NCBI RefSeq assembly: GCF_000019805.1
Contig: NC_010525.1
Location: 124,001 to 188,000, forward strand
From: Pyrobaculum neutrophilum V24Sta
Lineage (GTDB): Archaea; Thermoproteota; Thermoprotei; Thermoproteales; Thermoproteaceae
Reading direction: 5' to 3'
DNA length: 64,000 nucleotides
Shown: piece after piece, positions 49,410 through 57,159 of the stretch
How positions within the stretch are numbered: the first letter of the stretch is position 1
Layout: the number at the start of each line of letters is the position of its first letter
Program-made: the position numbers and the translations under genes
The notes under the pieces: generated by a model
Told to the model about the DNA's origin: nothing
Seen by the model: the letters and a program-made list of their open reading frames with translations, nothing else
Database searches by the model: none

Positions 49410-50303
49410 GTGAATACCCAGGTGGTGAAGCCCTTTGACCCGTGGCGGAACCCCCTCTGCACCTGCCCCCCCAAGTACGGCCTTAACCCATACACCGGCT
49501 GCGGCCACGGCTGCCTCTACTGCTACATCACGTCCTATATACCCAACGCCTTCAGCCCAAGGCCCAAGGAGGGGCTGGCCGAGAGGGTAAGGAGAGATCT
49601 GGAGAAGATACCGAGAGGCGCCGTGGTGGCGCTGTCCAACTCCTCAGACCCCTACACGCCCCCCGAGGCCACTCTGGGGCTGACAAGAAAGGTGCTCCAC
49701 ATCCTCCTCGAGAGAGGCTACCGCGTGTTGATAACCACCAAATCCCCCCTAGTCCTAAGAGACCTAGATCTCTTCAGGAGGTACAGGGGGAGGGTGGTCG
49801 TTCAGATAACTATTACTACCCTCCGGAGCGATGTGGCCGCCGCCCTAGAGCCCGGGGCCCCCCAGCCGGCGGGGAGGCTGGAGGCCGTGAGAAGGCTCTC
49901 AGCGGAGGGCGTGCCGGTGGGGGTGAGGCTGGACCCCATTGTGCCGTATGTAAACGACGGCGTTGAAAATATAGAAGAGGTGGCAGCCGCGGCCGCAGGC
50001 GCGGCCCAGCTCGTGGCCAGCACCTACAAGGCCAAGCCGGACAGCCTCGCCCGCCTGAGGAGGGCCTTCCCGGACAAAGCCCCCCTCTGGAGGCGGCTCT
50101 ACTTCGAGGAGGGGCGGTACTTCCACGGCCAGTGGTACGCCGCCGAGAGCTACAGGCGGAATGTCCTCGAGCTAGCCGCCGCGGCGGCTAGGAGACACGG
50201 GCTTCAGTTCACCGTATGTCGCGAGGAATTCACAGATTTGAACACCCCCGGCGCCTACTGCGACGGTAGCCACCTACTCGCCGAAGTTCCACAGGAGGAA
50301 TAG
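49410..50303 (+). CDS. SplB-like radical SAM protein
   Basis: 297 aa. The 4Fe-4S cysteines are C31, C35 and C38 in GCGHGCLYCYI, followed by YPNGAF-type SYIPNAFSPRPK and a TIM-barrel frame (LITTKSPLVLRDLDLF, VVVQITITT). COG1533 proteins resemble spore photoproduct lyase. Whether it repairs DNA here is unknown, and it pairs with the divergent KaiC-like gene. GTG 49410 by promoter spacing. Confidence 0.82.
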   Translation: MNTQVVKPFDPWRNPLCTCPPKYGLNPYTGCGHGCLYCYITSYIPNAFSPRPKEGLAERVRRDLEKIPRGAVVALSNSSDPYTPPEATLGLTRKVLHILLERGYRVLITTKSPLVLRDLDLFRRYRGRVVVQITITTLRSDVAAALEPGAPQPAGRLEAVRRLSAEGVPVGVRLDPIVPYVNDGVENIEEVAAAAAGAAQLVASTYKAKPDSLARLRRAFPDKAPLWRRLYFEEGRYFHGQWYAAESYRRNVLELAAAAARRHGLQFTVCREEFTDLNTPGAYCDGSHLLAEVPQEE

Positions 50304-50368
50304 ACAAAGGCGGCGTTCCGCCCGTGGAAGAAAGGCATTCCTTAAAAACGGCGGGGGCTCCGCCGGCT

Positions 50369-51343
50369 ATGAGGTGGATCCCAATACTGGCGCTGGCCGC
50401 CATAGCGATGGCGGCCAACATGACCGTCGTGACAACGCCGTCTGGAAACATACACATAACGTATGTAGACAACGGTACACAGATAGTAATAAACATAAAC
50501 AACAATAAGGTAATCACGGCGAACATAAAGACAAACGTGTCAATAGCCGGGGAGCAGTACTACCTACACATCGTCGGCCAAGCCAAAGGTCAGTTCTCCA
50601 ACGCCACGATAAAGCAGCTTCTAGCCCTCCTCAACCAGACGGGCCAGCCCAGGGTGGACAGCCTTATACAGGCCTTCAAGCTGTTGGTAAACAGCAACGA
50701 GACCCAGAGGCTTAAGGTAAATGCGATGTTGACCGCCGCATCGTTAAACAAGACCGCTCCCAACGCCACATACCTCAAGATGAAGCTGGAGTACGAGCTT
50801 GAGAGGAAGCTCTCCAAGCTCAACGGGACGCTGACGAGGGAGAAGGAGTGGGAGATAAAGATGATAGCCGGCGACCTCAACAAAACAGCGGCTCTGCTCT
50901 CCGCAATAGCCGCGAGGCTAGAGAAGTACAACATAAGCGATGCAAAGACCTTGCTCGCAGTGGCCCAGCAGCTCACGCAGATCTCCAACAAGGTGGAGGA
51001 GCTGGAGATGTACATAAACGGCACGAAGGTGGAGATAAAGTTCGACGAGAACCACTACAAGATAGAGATAGGGAAGGAGGAAGACCACAAGACAAACCAA
51101 CACGACGTAGACAAGAGCGGTGAGAAGGAGGAAAAGGCAAAGGAGAAATCAGACGACGAGAGGGACAGTGGCGGCAAGTCCTTAGAGCAGAAAGGAGACG
51201 TGAAACAGTCCAGCGGCGGTGAAGAGAAGAAGGACAAGTCCGAGGAGAAGAAGGACGAGAAGGGTAAGTCTGAGGACAAGAAGAAGGACGAGAAGGACAA
51301 GTCCGAGGATAAGGACGACAAGGAGAAGAAGTCCAGGGACTAA
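50369..51343 (+). CDS. Secreted glycoprotein-like protein with charged low-complexity tail
   Basis: 324 aa. Signal peptide (RWIPILALAAIAMAA, residues 2-16), a helical central region with about a dozen N-glycosylation sequons (for example NMT, NGT, NVS, NQT, NKT, NIS), and from about residue 230 a tail made almost only of Lys, Glu, Asp, Ser (repeats such as KSEDK and KDEK). No membrane anchor at the end. ATG 50369 is 25 nt from CCTTAAAAAC. The gene is immediately upstream of a membrane regulator and a rhomboid protease. Function unknown. Confidence 0.7.
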   Translation: MRWIPILALAAIAMAANMTVVTTPSGNIHITYVDNGTQIVININNNKVITANIKTNVSIAGEQYYLHIVGQAKGQFSNATIKQLLALLNQTGQPRVDSLIQAFKLLVNSNETQRLKVNAMLTAASLNKTAPNATYLKMKLEYELERKLSKLNGTLTREKEWEIKMIAGDLNKTAALLSAIAARLEKYNISDAKTLLAVAQQLTQISNKVEELEMYINGTKVEIKFDENHYKIEIGKEEDHKTNQHDVDKSGEKEEKAKEKSDDERDSGGKSLEQKGDVKQSSGGEEKKDKSEEKKDEKGKSEDKKKDEKDKSEDKDDKEKKSRD

Positions 51344-51374
51344 ACCAATTTATTTTTCCGGTTTTCAAGCCGGC

Positions 51375-52292
51375 ATGATTTGGGTGCTCCTGCTTTTCGC
51401 CAACGGAACCGCGCTTATGGTCTTCAACGCCACTGTGACAGCCGCCGTGTTTAACGTCACCTTGCCGGCGCAGCCGCTGTCGGCTCCCGTGGTGGAGCTA
51501 GACAGGGTCCCGGTGCCGGCCCTATACGACGGGAGTAGGGTGTCGGTCGTCACCGGGGGGCGGGGACTCGTCACGATAAGGTACGTCCCTAGGGTTGTGG
51601 ACGTAGGGGGGCTCCCGGCGGTGAACATCACCACCAGCGACGTGGTGGTGGTGTGGGCCAACGGCTCGCTCCTCGTGGCGCCAAGCGTCAAGATCCTCAA
51701 CTACACCAGGGTCGACAAATCCCTCATAATTGTGACAAGGGGGCCCGGCTACATCGCCTACGCCATCCCCCGCCAAGTTAGGCAAAACAACACGCCGCCG
51801 GCGCAGCAGAACGGCACAGCTACGCAGCAGACTGCCACGGCGGCTCCCACGACTCAGCAGCCCGTGACCGCCACTGCGTCTGCCACGCCGGAGACCCAGC
51901 GGCAGCAGCCGTCCACTACGCCTACGTCTGCGGCACCGTCTGCCACAACGCCGTCTGTCCAAACGACCGCGCCGGCCTCGACGCCTCAAGCCGTGCAGGA
52001 GGCGGGCGGCGGCCAGCTCCTGCTAGCCGCCGCGGCGGGCGTTGCGGCTGTGGCGGCGGCGGTGGCGGCACTTGCGGCGAGGAGGGGGAGGGGCGACGCG
52101 GAGCTTGGAGATGTGGATAGGAGGATTCTGGAGTACGTGAGGCAGTCGGGAGGCGCGTACGAGGCCGACATCGCCAGGGATCTGGGGATACCTCGCACCA
52201 CCGTGTTTAGAGCTGTGAGGAGGCTGGCGGAGCGGGGTCTCGTGTCTCTGGAGAAGAGAGATGGGAGAAACTGGGTGGCGCCGGCTGGCTAG
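51375..52292 (+). CDS. Membrane-spanning one-component regulator (extracellular domain, TM, winged helix)
   Basis: 305 aa. Residues 1-130 are an N-terminal hydrophobic signal/anchor and a beta-rich extracellular part with N-glycosylation sequons; 137-208 form a Thr/Pro/Gln/Ala-rich linker; 214-235 is one membrane helix made almost only of Ala, Gly, Val and Leu; then ARRGRG as the cytoplasmic stop; 246-300 is a winged helix (DRRILEYVRQSGGAYEADIARDL, RTTVFRAVRRL). A transmembrane DNA-binding sensor is the natural reading. ATG 51375 is 26 nt from CAATTTATTTTT. The rhomboid gene starts 28 nt downstream on the same strand. Confidence 0.8.
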   Translation: MIWVLLLFANGTALMVFNATVTAAVFNVTLPAQPLSAPVVELDRVPVPALYDGSRVSVVTGGRGLVTIRYVPRVVDVGGLPAVNITTSDVVVVWANGSLLVAPSVKILNYTRVDKSLIIVTRGPGYIAYAIPRQVRQNNTPPAQQNGTATQQTATAAPTTQQPVTATASATPETQRQQPSTTPTSAAPSATTPSVQTTAPASTPQAVQEAGGGQLLLAAAAGVAAVAAAVAALAARRGRGDAELGDVDRRILEYVRQSGGAYEADIARDLGIPRTTVFRAVRRLAERGLVSLEKRDGRNWVAPAG

Positions 52293-52320
52293 ACTTTTAA
52301 TATAGATCTCAACGCGGCTA

Positions 52321-53019
52321 GTGGCTCTGCCTATACGGGACGTAAACCCAACTTCGACGTTTCCCCTGGTCACGAAAGCCCTCGTCTTCGTCAACATCGC
52401 GGTGTTTATATACGAGCTCATGCGGCCCGAGGTGGTGGACCAGTACGCCTTCGTGCCCGCCCTGGCGTGGGAGGAGCCCTACCGCTGGGTCACCCACATG
52501 TTTCTCCACGGCGGCCTCCTCCACATAGTCGGCAACATGATCTACCTCTGGGTCTTCGGCGACAACGTGGAGGATCACTATGGACACGGGCGTTTCCTAG
52601 CCCTCTACCTCCTCTGGGGTCTCGTTGCGGCGTTTACCCACTACTGGGCCTCGGCGGCGCAGGCCTCCATGTTGGCCGCCGCGGGGCCCTTTGGCAACCC
52701 CATGTACATGCCCGCGGTGGGGGCGTCGGGGGCGATCAGCGGCGTCCTCGGGGCCTATATGGTTCTCTTCCCCAGGGCCAGGATACTGACCCTGGTCTTC
52801 TTCGTGGTTATCACGCTGGTGGAGGTCCCAGCCTGGGCCTACATAGGCTTCTGGTTCCTCTACCAGCTCTTCTACGGCTTCACGGAGCTGGTCACCCTCC
52901 AGGTGAGCGGGGTGGCCTACTTCGCTCACATTGGCGGCTTCGTGGCGGGGGCCGCCACGGCGCTGGTGTACAGGCGGAGGAGGCGTGAGTACTACTGGTG
53001 GTACCCCACGCCCTGGTGA
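52321..53019 (+). CDS. Rhomboid family intramembrane serine protease
   Basis: 232 aa, six or seven membrane helices. The catalytic serine is S136 in VGASGAISG, the partner histidine is H203 in YFAHIGGFVAG, and the oxyanion-hole HGGLLHIVGNM segment (H63, N72) is complete, so it should be active. It hydrolyses other membrane proteins within the bilayer. GTG 52321 is about 22 nt from TTTTAATATAG. The gene lies 28 nt after the membrane-spanning winged-helix regulator. Confidence 0.92.
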   Translation: MALPIRDVNPTSTFPLVTKALVFVNIAVFIYELMRPEVVDQYAFVPALAWEEPYRWVTHMFLHGGLLHIVGNMIYLWVFGDNVEDHYGHGRFLALYLLWGLVAAFTHYWASAAQASMLAAAGPFGNPMYMPAVGASGAISGVLGAYMVLFPRARILTLVFFVVITLVEVPAWAYIGFWFLYQLFYGFTELVTLQVSGVAYFAHIGGFVAGAATALVYRRRRREYYWWYPTPW

Positions 53020-53304
53020 CGCCTGAGGCTGGAGGTAGTTGAGCAGGGTGGGTCTGCGGGACGGCGGCGAGGCGGCTCTAAGCATCTTGACCCCGCGCTC
53101 GCCGAGGATGAACACGGCGCGTGTCTTCGCCCCGCCTCTCCGGGCCCACCTCACCACCCCCAGGGCTTGGGCGGCCTCGAGGACCGCCGGGGCGTCCTCC
53201 CCCCATATCTTGTAGAAGTCCCAGAAGGAGGCCTCGCCGCCTAGCTCCGCCACCAGCTCCGCGGTTTTCAACACGTCGCCTAGCCGTACGAAGCCGCGCG
53301 GCAC
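52597..53304 (-). CDS. Winged-helix-like protein with doubtful C-terminal extension
   Basis: 235 aa as read. The first 90 residues (RLGDVLKTAELVAELGGEASFWDFYKIWG through RGVKMLRAASPP) look like a genuine DNA-binding or RNA-binding helix-turn-helix domain. The remaining 140 residues are Pro/Arg/Gly-rich and run antisense across the 3' half of the rhomboid gene; that part probably reflects only the absence of stop codons. GTG start, with only a weak A/T element upstream. The true 3' end is uncertain, possibly near 53020. Confidence 0.4.
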   Translation of the reverse strand: MPRGFVRLGDVLKTAELVAELGGEASFWDFYKIWGEDAPAVLEAAQALGVVRWARRGGAKTRAVFILGERGVKMLRAASPPSRRPTLLNYLQPQASPGRGVPPVVLTPPPPVHQRRGGPRHEAANVSEVGHPAHLEGDQLREAVEELVEEPEAYVGPGWDLHQRDNHEEDQGQYPGPGEENHIGPEDAADRPRRPHRGHVHGVAKGPRGGQHGGLRRRGPVVGKRRNETPEEVEG

Positions 53305-53373
53305 ATCTCTCCTCTGCTGTGGGTAGATATCTGCACCGGTGATTCAAGGCGCCTGTGGGGGAGTAGGCTGAAA

Positions 53374-53634
53374 CTACCTCCTCTGTGCCGCCTCCCCCCT
53401 GGATAGGGCCTGCTCTATGGACTCCAGCTTCCTAACGGCGTTGGCGCAGTGGAGAATATATATAGTTGTCCCGTTGACGTTTACGGACTTTATATATCCG
53501 TTGTTTTCAAGCCAGAAGAGGTGCCACTGGGCGGCCCCCCAGCTTATCCCGAGGTCCTTCACCACTTCGCCCACAGTGGTGTACCCCTGGCTCGCTATCT
53601 TCCTAAGGATCTGGACCTTCGTGTTGTCCAGCAC
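53374..53634 (-). CDS. Small winged-helix (ArsR-like) regulator
   Basis: 86 aa. DNTKVQILRKIASQGYTTV, then GEVVKDLGISWGAAQWHLFWLENNGYI with a wing KSVNVNGTTIYI, is an ArsR/PadR-like helix-turn-helix. GTG 53634 is about 26 nt from ACATATAAG (minus). Possibly autoregulatory. The region 53640-53830 upstream contains a second A/T box near 53688, and small hairpins GCCCC/GGGGC, with no gene recognised. Confidence 0.8.
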   Translation of the reverse strand: MLDNTKVQILRKIASQGYTTVGEVVKDLGISWGAAQWHLFWLENNGYIKSVNVNGTTIYILHCANAVRKLESIEQALSRGEAAQRR

Positions 53635-53831
53635 AGATGCGCCAGATTCCCCACTTATATGTTTTGCGGGGATTAAGTTTATATTAAGCGAGGCGGAGGT
53701 AGATGCCCCTGGCGTGGGGCGTCGAGGCGCCGCGTGGGCGGCTGTGAAAATGCCCCCTCCAAGGGGCGGACATTTATAAGGGAGTCCCCGTCAATCCGTA
53801 TGGACGTCGTGGGGTTGCGATAACCGCGGTC

Positions 53832-54293
53832 TTGGCTCTGGCGGCGGTGCTCCACTTCGTCTGGCCCTACCTCGCCAGGAGGGGCGGGGCCTACAGCACA
53901 TCTAGCGCCGAGGCGGCCCGTTGGGCCTTTGCCAGGGTGGGGATCGCCGGGAGGAGGGTCTACGACTTGGGCTGCGGCTATGGGCGGGTGCTGGCTTTAG
54001 CTAGGCGCATGGGCGCCGAGGTTGTGGGGGTTGAGATAGACCCAGTTAGATGGCTCATATGTCTTCTGAGGTGCCGCTGCAGGGTTCTGCTTGCCGACAT
54101 GTTCAAGGTCGATGTCTCAGACGCCGACGTGGTCTACATCTTTCAGTGGCCCTCAGTAAACGCGCGCCTGTCGGAGAAGTTCAGGCGTGAGCTGAGGCGC
54201 GGCGCCTACGTAGTTTCGTACATGTGGGAGGTGCCTGGCCTGGAGCTGGTGGAGCAAAGCCCCGAGCTGAGGGTCTACATATATAGGGTCTAA
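53832..54293 (+). CDS. Membrane-linked SAM-dependent methyltransferase-like protein
   Basis: 153 aa. A short hydrophobic N-terminus is followed by the SAM loop VYDLGCGYGRVLALARRMGAEVVGVEID. The class I methyltransferase core seems cut short, ending after ELRVYIYRV. The start is unsettled: the promoter CATTTATAAG (53770-53779) would place translation at ATG 53800, but that frame stops after MDVVGLR, whereas the main frame has only TTG 53832. A one-base shift would join them (see findings). Confidence 0.7.
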   Translation: MALAAVLHFVWPYLARRGGAYSTSSAEAARWAFARVGIAGRRVYDLGCGYGRVLALARRMGAEVVGVEIDPVRWLICLLRCRCRVLLADMFKVDVSDADVVYIFQWPSVNARLSEKFRRELRRGAYVVSYMWEVPGLELVEQSPELRVYIYRV

Positions 54294-54321
54294 CTATTAA
54301 AACTGGAGGCATCTCTAGGCC

Positions 54322-57159
54322 ATGAGCGAGCTCTCGCGGTTCTTCATAGAGCTTGGGGAGAGGTGGCAGAGGAGGTGGAGGGAGGCCCGGGTTTTCGAGC
54401 CTGAGCCGGCCCCCGGCGTCCCGAAGTATTTCATCACGGCGGCCTACCCCTACCCCAACGGGGCTATACACATCGGCCACGGGCGCACCTACCTGGTGGC
54501 CGACGTCATGGCCAGGTTCCAGAGACACCTCGGCAGATCTGTCCTCTTCCCGATGGGCTTCCACTACACAGGGACGCCTATACTCACAATCGCGGAGGTG
54601 ATCGCGGCGGGAGACAAGGCCGTCATGGAGGAGTACATGGAGCTGTACGGCGTCCCCGAGGAGGAGATCAAGAAGATGGGGGACCCCCTCTACCTCGCCC
54701 GCTACTTCCACGGCCAGTCCAAGAGGGCGATGGAGAGGTTCGGCCTAAGCATAGACTGGACTAGGGAGTTCACCACAATAGACCCGGAGTACCAGCGCTT
54801 CATCCAGTGGCAGTTCGAGAAGCTGAGGAAGAAGGGGCTGATCGTGAGGGGGAGACACCCCGTGGGCTGGTGCCCAAGGCACTCGATGCCGGTAGGAGCT
54901 CACGACACCAAGGACGATAAGGAGCCCGACATTGGCCAGTGGACGCTGGTGTATTTCACGGACTCGGAGGGGCTGACCTTCCCCACGGCCACGCTTAGGC
55001 CGGAGACGGTGCTGGGCGTCACCAACCTCTGGATTAACCCAGACGCCGAGTACGTGGTGGCCGAGTTCGACGGGAGGCGTGCCGTAGTCAGCAGAGACGC
55101 GGCGTACCGCCTCTCCTTCCAGGTGGGGGTGAAGATCTTGAGGGAGGCCAGGGGCAGGGAGTTCGTGGGCCGCATGGTTCAGAACCCGGTGACCGGGGAG
55201 TGGGTGCCCGTATACGAGGCCCGGTTTGTGGACCCCAAGGTGGGGACCGGCGTTGTGATGTCTGTGCCCGCGCATGCGCCTTATGACTACGCCGCGCTCC
55301 GCGACCTAGGGACCGTGAAGCTGATCCCGCTGATAAGGGTGGAGGGGTACGGCGATTACCCAGCTAAGGAGGTCGTGGAGAGGATGGGGATAAAGAGCCA
55401 GGCGGACCCTGCCTTGGAGGACGCCACCAAGGAGGTGTATTCCGCGGAGTACGCGAGGGGCGTCATGAGGGAGGACGTCGCGGAGAGGGTGGGCGCCCAC
55501 CTGGAGGAGCCAGCCAGATCGATGTTGCGCGCCGTGTTTAAGATGTACTTCGCGGGCAGGCCCGTGAGGGAGGCTCGGGAGTTCATAGCCAGATGGCTTA
55601 CGGAGGCCCGCCTCGGCGGCGTCATGTACGACATAATGAACAAGCCTGTCTACTGCCGCTGCGGGACGGAGATCGTGGTTAAGGTGTTGGAGGACCAGTG
55701 GTTTATAAATTACGGCGAGTCCAGATGGAAGGAGGCAGCTAGAGAGCTTGTGAAGGAGATGTCCATCGTGCCGGGGGAGGCCCGGGCGCAGTTCCTCGCC
55801 ACGATAGACTGGTTGGACAAGAGGGCGTGTGCCAGAACTCGCGGCCTCGGCACGCCGCTTCCCTGGAGCTCGGGTTGGGTGATAGAGAGCTTGAGCGACT
55901 CGACGATATATATGGCGTTTTACACGGTGGTGAAGAGGATCAGGCAGTTCGGCATAAGGCCGGAGCAACTGACGGAAGAGTTCTGGGACTTCGTCTTCTT
56001 GGGCCAGGGCTCGGCAGATGAAGTATCTAAGAAGACGGGGGTGCCGGTTGAGGCCCTCAAGGCCATCAGAGAGGAGTTCGAGTACTGGTACCCCCTGGAC
56101 TCTAGGAACTCCGGCAAGGATCTCATCCCCAATCACCTGACCTTCTTCATCTTCAACCACGTGGCCATATTCCCCAGGGAGAAGTGGCCGCGGCAGATCG
56201 TGGCCAACGGCTGGGTGCTTAGAGAGGGCGAGAAGATGTCGAAGTCCAAGCGCAACGTCCTACCTCTTGATAGAGCGGTGGAGATGTACGGCCCGGACCC
56301 GCTTAGGGCCACCCTGGCTCTCGCCGCCGAGGTGGAGCAGGATCTGGACTTCAGAGACGCCGAGGCTAGGAGAAACGCCCAGCAGCTGATGTCCATATAT
56401 ACGCTGGCGCAGAGGCTTGTACAAGGCGCCGAGGAGCGGCCGCCGACGTGGGTAGACCAGTGGCTTGTGGCTGAGATCTCCAGGGTGTTGGAGAGGGCTA
56501 GAGAGGCCTACGAGAAGGTGAGAGTTAGGCAAGCGGCGGTGGAGGTGCTCTACAACGCCAAGGCGGTCTTCGACCAGTACCTCGCCATGGTGGAGAAACC
56601 ATCTAGGCAGGCTGTGGAGGCCGCCAAGGCGTGGGCGGTGGCGATGGAGCCCCTCGTGCCGCATCTGGCCGAGGAGCTCTGGGCTACCCTTGGCGGGGCT
56701 GGATTCGCGGCGCTGGCTCCCTGGCCTAAGCTGAGGGCTGAGCCGGCGGCGCTTCTCGCGAAGAGGTACGTCGACATGTTGATTGAGGACGTGAAAAACA
56801 TACCGGCCTTTGGCCAAGGGGCTAAGCGCGTCGTGATCTACGTCAACAGGTCCTTTGCCTGGGTTAAGGCGGCTTTGGCGGGAGATGTGAAAACGGTCAT
56901 AGGCGCGGGCGTGCCGCCTCAGCAGGCCAAGAAGGTGGTTGACTTGGTAAAAACGCTGGGGGATGAGATGAGGGGGCTCATAGCCGCCGTGGATCACTTC
57001 GACGAGCTAGAGGCGCTTAGATCCTACAGGAACTACGTCGAGAAGGCGCTCGGGGCGCCGGTGGAGATCTACGGCGCAGATGACCCAGCGGCGCCGGATC
57101 TCGGCGGTAAGAAGAGGGTCGCCCTGCCTTTGAAGCCGGGCATCTACGTGGAGAAGTAG
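54322..57159 (+). CDS. leuS: Leucyl-tRNA synthetase
   Basis: 945 aa, archaeal-type class Ia enzyme. HIGH is at residues 50-53 (AIHIGHGR), and KMSKS at 638-642. A connective-peptide editing domain lies between, with the threonine-rich TLRPETVLGVTN region; C-terminal anticodon-binding and archaeal extension follow. ATG 54322 is 25 nt from CTATTAAAAC. Overlaps the 3' end of convergent reverse gyrase by 16 nt. Secure. Confidence 0.97.
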   Translation: MSELSRFFIELGERWQRRWREARVFEPEPAPGVPKYFITAAYPYPNGAIHIGHGRTYLVADVMARFQRHLGRSVLFPMGFHYTGTPILTIAEVIAAGDKAVMEEYMELYGVPEEEIKKMGDPLYLARYFHGQSKRAMERFGLSIDWTREFTTIDPEYQRFIQWQFEKLRKKGLIVRGRHPVGWCPRHSMPVGAHDTKDDKEPDIGQWTLVYFTDSEGLTFPTATLRPETVLGVTNLWINPDAEYVVAEFDGRRAVVSRDAAYRLSFQVGVKILREARGREFVGRMVQNPVTGEWVPVYEARFVDPKVGTGVVMSVPAHAPYDYAALRDLGTVKLIPLIRVEGYGDYPAKEVVERMGIKSQADPALEDATKEVYSAEYARGVMREDVAERVGAHLEEPARSMLRAVFKMYFAGRPVREAREFIARWLTEARLGGVMYDIMNKPVYCRCGTEIVVKVLEDQWFINYGESRWKEAARELVKEMSIVPGEARAQFLATIDWLDKRACARTRGLGTPLPWSSGWVIESLSDSTIYMAFYTVVKRIRQFGIRPEQLTEEFWDFVFLGQGSADEVSKKTGVPVEALKAIREEFEYWYPLDSRNSGKDLIPNHLTFFIFNHVAIFPREKWPRQIVANGWVLREGEKMSKSKRNVLPLDRAVEMYGPDPLRATLALAAEVEQDLDFRDAEARRNAQQLMSIYTLAQRLVQGAEERPPTWVDQWLVAEISRVLERAREAYEKVRVRQAAVEVLYNAKAVFDQYLAMVEKPSRQAVEAAKAWAVAMEPLVPHLAEELWATLGGAGFAALAPWPKLRAEPAALLAKRYVDMLIEDVKNIPAFGQGAKRVVIYVNRSFAWVKAALAGDVKTVIGAGVPPQQAKKVVDLVKTLGDEMRGLIAAVDHFDELEALRSYRNYVEKALGAPVEIYGADDPAAPDLGGKKRVALPLKPGIYVEK

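Noticed and set aside
51219-51343. Arginine-rich frame overlapping the charged tail of the secreted protein, read as the start of the regulator
   Set aside because: It is the shifted frame of a Lys/Glu repeat; the regulator has a good TATA box and signal segment at ATG 51375.
52597-53019. C-terminal half of the minus-strand winged-helix ORF as real protein
   Set aside because: It is antisense to the rhomboid's coding sequence and is Pro/Arg/Gly-rich, as GC-rich shadows are.
53320-53400. C/D-box RNA suggested by GTGATTC and CTGA
   Set aside because: The distance is 22 nt with no D'/C' pair, and the boxes are imperfect.
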